Part shown: positions 61,263 to 64,000 of the stretch, piece after piece
How positions within the stretch are numbered: the stretch's first letter is position 1
Layout of the letters: the number at the start of each line of letters is the position of its first letter
Assembly: GCA_037576215.1 (NCBI GenBank)
Contig: JBANDB010000008.1
Span: 434,001-498,000 of the forward strand
Length of the DNA stretch: 64,000 nt
From: Armillaria gallica
Lineage: Eukaryota > Basidiomycota > Agaricomycetes > Agaricales > Physalacriaceae
Direction: 5' to 3'
Notes under the pieces: generated by a model
Told to the model about the DNA's origin: nothing
Databases searched by the model: none
The model's input: only the letters and a program-made list of their open reading frames with translations
Made by a program: the position numbers and the translations under genes

Positions 61263-62330
61263 CAGGGATAGTCTTCTCTGATGTCACCATCAAGGAGGTT
61301 CACTCGCAATGAGGTATGGAAGTGAGTACATAGAAATATTTTGAACTGGCTGTTTGGGTGAGGCATGTACATAGGAAGGAGCTGGTGTGCTGAGCCCATT
61401 TTAGGGAAGATTATGATGTGGTGGTTATTCTGGAAGACTAAGTACAAAAGGGAGTGGGAAGGTATTGGTATTGATACCAGCACAAGGTCCCAATAAGGAA
61501 CGGCCAGGTCCACAGCCCTGCCATGGCATGCCATGTGCTGTGGCCATAAAGGCTCATGCTGTTTTAAGCACACTATTGAGTACGTCTCGCACAAGCGATG
61601 GACAGAATGTGATTAAGGGCAATATAAGGAGCTTCATTAAATATATGGAAAATATCAGAGGAATCAGATCTTGAGCAGATCAAAGGTATTAAGAATACAT
61701 GAGAAGGGAGCATCAAGATTCTATGATGAATCTTGCAAGGTTTCGAATGCATCGCGGTACAATGATCATTACACCCCATCCTTGACCTCACTTTGATAGT
61801 AGCAGCATAATCATTGAGAACAAAGCCAGGACTGTTGGCGGCGTTCAGCCATCAAAGCACTTCAATGGCAAGTGACAAGTGTATGTATGGGAGGAGTTCA
61901 ATAGTTCTACAAACTCTTTTCTATGTGTGGGGATCAGCACAACAAAATAGGAATGGAACTTGAAACTTGAAACTAGCAGGTTTCTGTAGAGTTGATTGTA
62001 GTAGGACCTTCATATCCTCGGTCAACAAGCAAGTGCACCATACCGAGGTGCACCAATTCTGGATATGGAGCGGCAGCAGGAGCATGTAGCTACCAAAGGT
62101 ATTATGATATGTCACAACCATTTCAGAAAGGGCATGGCAGAAACATTATTCATTGGACGCATCAACAGAGGAGCACAACGTCACAGTTGTAATCCTCGGA
62201 GGCACGACATCATCATGTAAGGTGAGACAGTGTGAAATATACAGGCATACGCACGGACCATGAGGGAAGTAGCGGGGCGGGGCGGGAACAATGGACACGA
62301 AACGCAAGCACCGGGGAACGAAAGCAACGA
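61263..62330. other. No supported gene
   Basis: Mixed-composition sequence in which CpG content rises again. It contains a 14-base perfect palindrome CATGGCATGCCATG near 61523. The frames here show no motifs. Confidence 0.4.
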
Positions 62331-63010
62331 GAGAGCGGTCCGCCGCAGCACACCATTGCAAAATAGTGCGGCGGCAGGAACGAATCTTGTCACCACCACC
62401 AAAACCAAAGCGATGAGAAACCAGACCGTCTCAACACTCACTGCAGAGGTTAGTGCATTTTTAATCGTCTAAAACGAGACCTTAAATGGTTTCAATTTCA
62501 GCTTCAGTTTTTACGCTATTGTTTTGCGTGCTGTAAAACGAAAAGGTACCTTAAGTCCATTGTTCCATAGGGGAAAAAGTTTTTCACACCGTTTTATTGA
62601 TGGAATTTTCAGGACCGAGAAAGGCATCGCTAAATCAAAACCTTTTAAGGTTTCGTTTTTTACCAGCTAAAATGCACGGGCCTCCGCTGTGACTCCATTG
62701 AAAAACAGTGCGGCGGCAGGGGTGGACCTCGCCGCTATCACAGGAACGCGAGCAACGAAACTCAGTCCGTCGCAGCACACTATTAGAAGACGGTGCGGCG
62801 GCAGGAGCGAATCATGTCACCACCACCAAACAAAAGCGACGGAAACCAATCCGTCGCAACACGCCATTGGAGAACAGCGCGGCAGCAGGAGTGGACCTCG
62901 CCACTGTCACAGGAGCGCAAGCAACAAGATACTACTCCGTCGCAACACACCATCAGAAAAAATGGTGCGGCGGCAGGAGGCCATACTCATTGCCACAAGA
63001 ACCAAAACAA
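62331..63010. repeat. GC-rich minisatellite, 84-88 base units
   Basis: The anchor CGGCGGCAGG (or CGGCAGCAGG) is at 62369, 62711, 62796, 62880 and 62968. Units share GTCGCA.CACACCAT and GACCTCGCC or CACCACC blocks. The first unit is separated from the rest by an inserted element (62453-62677). Because the unit length is not a multiple of three, all three plus-strand frames stay open in places; these frames are not evidence of a gene. Confidence 0.7.
62453..62677. mobile_element. Short inverted-repeat element in the minisatellite
   Basis: The left end GTGCATTTTTAATCG... and the reverse complement of the right end GTGCATTTTAGCTGG... share AAAACGA(G/A)ACCTTAAA further in, giving imperfect terminal repeats of about 35 bases. 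The element is AT-rich against the GC-rich minisatellite that it splits. No clear target duplication was found. Confidence 0.65.
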
Positions 63011-63109
63011 CAGGAAACGAGTATCGAGACAAAGGATACAAGGATCAGTGAATAATGGCAGAGAAAGAAGGGCGCGCATGATGACAGAATTGTAAGGGTG
63101 TATAACTGA

Positions 63110-63935
63110 CTAGGTGGGGTGGTGACAGGAAGGTATACGCATATTTATGTCGACGCTTAAGGTATTGTCCTGAAAATATGGAATAAGCTCCTTGCATAGG
63201 AGAGTCGCGTTTGGGGGCACTTGCAAGTCTTCGCGATCGAGGCCTGATTTTACTCTAGCGTCCGTAGGAGGAAATACCTGAGACTTTTATTTGTTTTCTT
63301 TTTGAGATTGAGATTGAGGTAGGATGCTTACTTCTTGGTACGCATGTAGTGGTACAGTCCAGGACACAGACATCCTCACCGGGGGATGGTTACCGGTAAA
63401 AAGACAAAGATTTCGAGCATGCTGGCGCATTTGGTCTTGATGGAAGAAGATACGTCGAACTGGAATATCATTCAGCAAGACATAAGAGAGACGTAAATTA
63501 AATAATGTACCGTAGTGCGGGGATCACCTAGCATCTCGTGGAAATTGTTTCCCTCTCTGTCATAGCGCTGCATGGTCCTGAAAGATTGTATGCTCCCGAG
63601 ACGTCTGATGCCAGGAACGCCACTCACACCGCCAGCGGGACCGTAAGACTTAAACATTGAAAGAAGACAAAACGCACTTACTAGCAAAAACCACCCGTAC
63701 TAGTCTCCCCCGGGTTGATAGAGAGGGAACTGCCTCACCTACAGGCTCGATGACATAGGACATGACACCATACTGATACGGGTGTAAAACAACCTTCTTC
63801 AGCGAGAATTCTGACCGACTATTTGGGTCAAGTTCCTTCATCCATCGTTTCAAGGTAGCGCTAGATATGGGGGTGAGACGCGAGTTGAATCCTATGTTAA
63901 TAATCATCAGCAGCCAGGCGATCGGAGCCTGATGG
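63110..63935 (-). CDS. Unrecognised multi-exon gene at the right edge
   Basis: On the minus strand, an exon after an ATATCTAG acceptor encodes LKRWMKELDPNSRSEFSLKK and VVLHPYQYGVMSYVIEP up to a GTAGGT donor. After a TTTAAG acceptor comes SYGPAGGVSGVPGIRRLGS, then YDREGNNFHEMLGDPRTT up to a GTACAT donor. Further pieces follow to 63332 (GTAAGC donor, 54-base intron) and a last piece 63110-63277 ending at TAG. The frame between 63470 and 63332 is ambiguous, with two acceptors possible. The start is not resolved and may lie beyond the window. I do not recognise the domain. Composition and splice signals look like a living gene. Confidence 0.5.
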
Positions 63936-64000
63936 AAATTGTACCAATAAGGAGAACGGATAAGAATATATCGGCCCAGATAAAAGTATCACGACCAAGG

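Noticed and set aside
61523..61536. Regulatory palindrome CATGGCATGCCATG
   Set aside because: It is a single short palindrome without a neighbouring promoter or a second copy, so chance is adequate.
62689..63095. Three overlapping plus-strand genes of 100-120 codons
   Set aside because: They are frame-shifted translations of the same minisatellite units.
1..64000. CRISPR arrays, bacterial operons, Shine-Dalgarno sites
   Set aside because: No regularly spaced short direct repeats with unique spacers were seen, and the dense short introns show that the DNA is eukaryotic.

Overview
The window looks like nuclear DNA of a mushroom-forming basidiomycete (Agaricomycetes). Genes are broken by many 46-54 base GT-AG introns with CTNAC-type branch sites. 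Protein families that are abundant in these fungi occur here: a HET-domain protein, an APH-type phosphotransferase, a JmjC-like protein, a chromodomain Ty3/gypsy retrotransposon and hAT transposons. Gene density is low and repeats dominate. No rRNA gene, intact tRNA gene, CRISPR array or bacterial-type operon was seen.

Left part (1-29.4 kb, CpG-containing). Two paralogous minus-strand genes lie 16 kb apart. The first (29-1905) runs off the left edge. The second (14482-18082) can be read as nine phase-consistent exons giving about 1064 residues: an unrecognised N-terminal module shared with the first gene, then a JmjC-like domain whose first metal-binding His appears to be Ala. Between and around them are a gene with two RNase H1 N-terminal-like segments (2770-3819), an unrecognised plus-strand gene (8740-10472), an intact single-exon phosphotransferase (10522-11442), several short inverted-repeat elements and a multi-copy non-coding repeat whose one full copy is 19520-21165. 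A HET-domain pseudogene (27746-29420) ends this part.

Middle and right (29.5-61.3 kb): a transposon island, strongly CpG-poor except for its youngest element. A hAT element (29560-39501, 8-base target duplication GGCAATGC) is interrupted by a second, related hAT element (34065-38987, duplication GTTGCAGT/GTTGTAGT) at a position that can be pinpointed by comparing the two copies. A chromovirus (40869-49640) has two 414-base LTRs, a 5-base duplication ATGGC and a self-priming (Tf1-type) primer site. Beyond it lie AT-rich decayed plus-strand genes, an opposite-strand solo LTR, a 1010-base hAT-type non-autonomous element containing four units at an exact 165-base spacing, and a decayed second gypsy-type pol on the minus strand.

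Right edge (62.3-64 kb): a GC-rich minisatellite of 84-88 base units split by a 225-base inverted-repeat element, then an unrecognised minus-strand multi-exon gene running towards the right edge.

A theme across the window is decay by C-to-T change. Nearly every in-frame stop in the chromovirus, the HET pseudogene and the second gypsy element is TGA, at places where Arg (CGA) or Trp is expected. No toxin gene or animal, human or crop virus gene was recognised.
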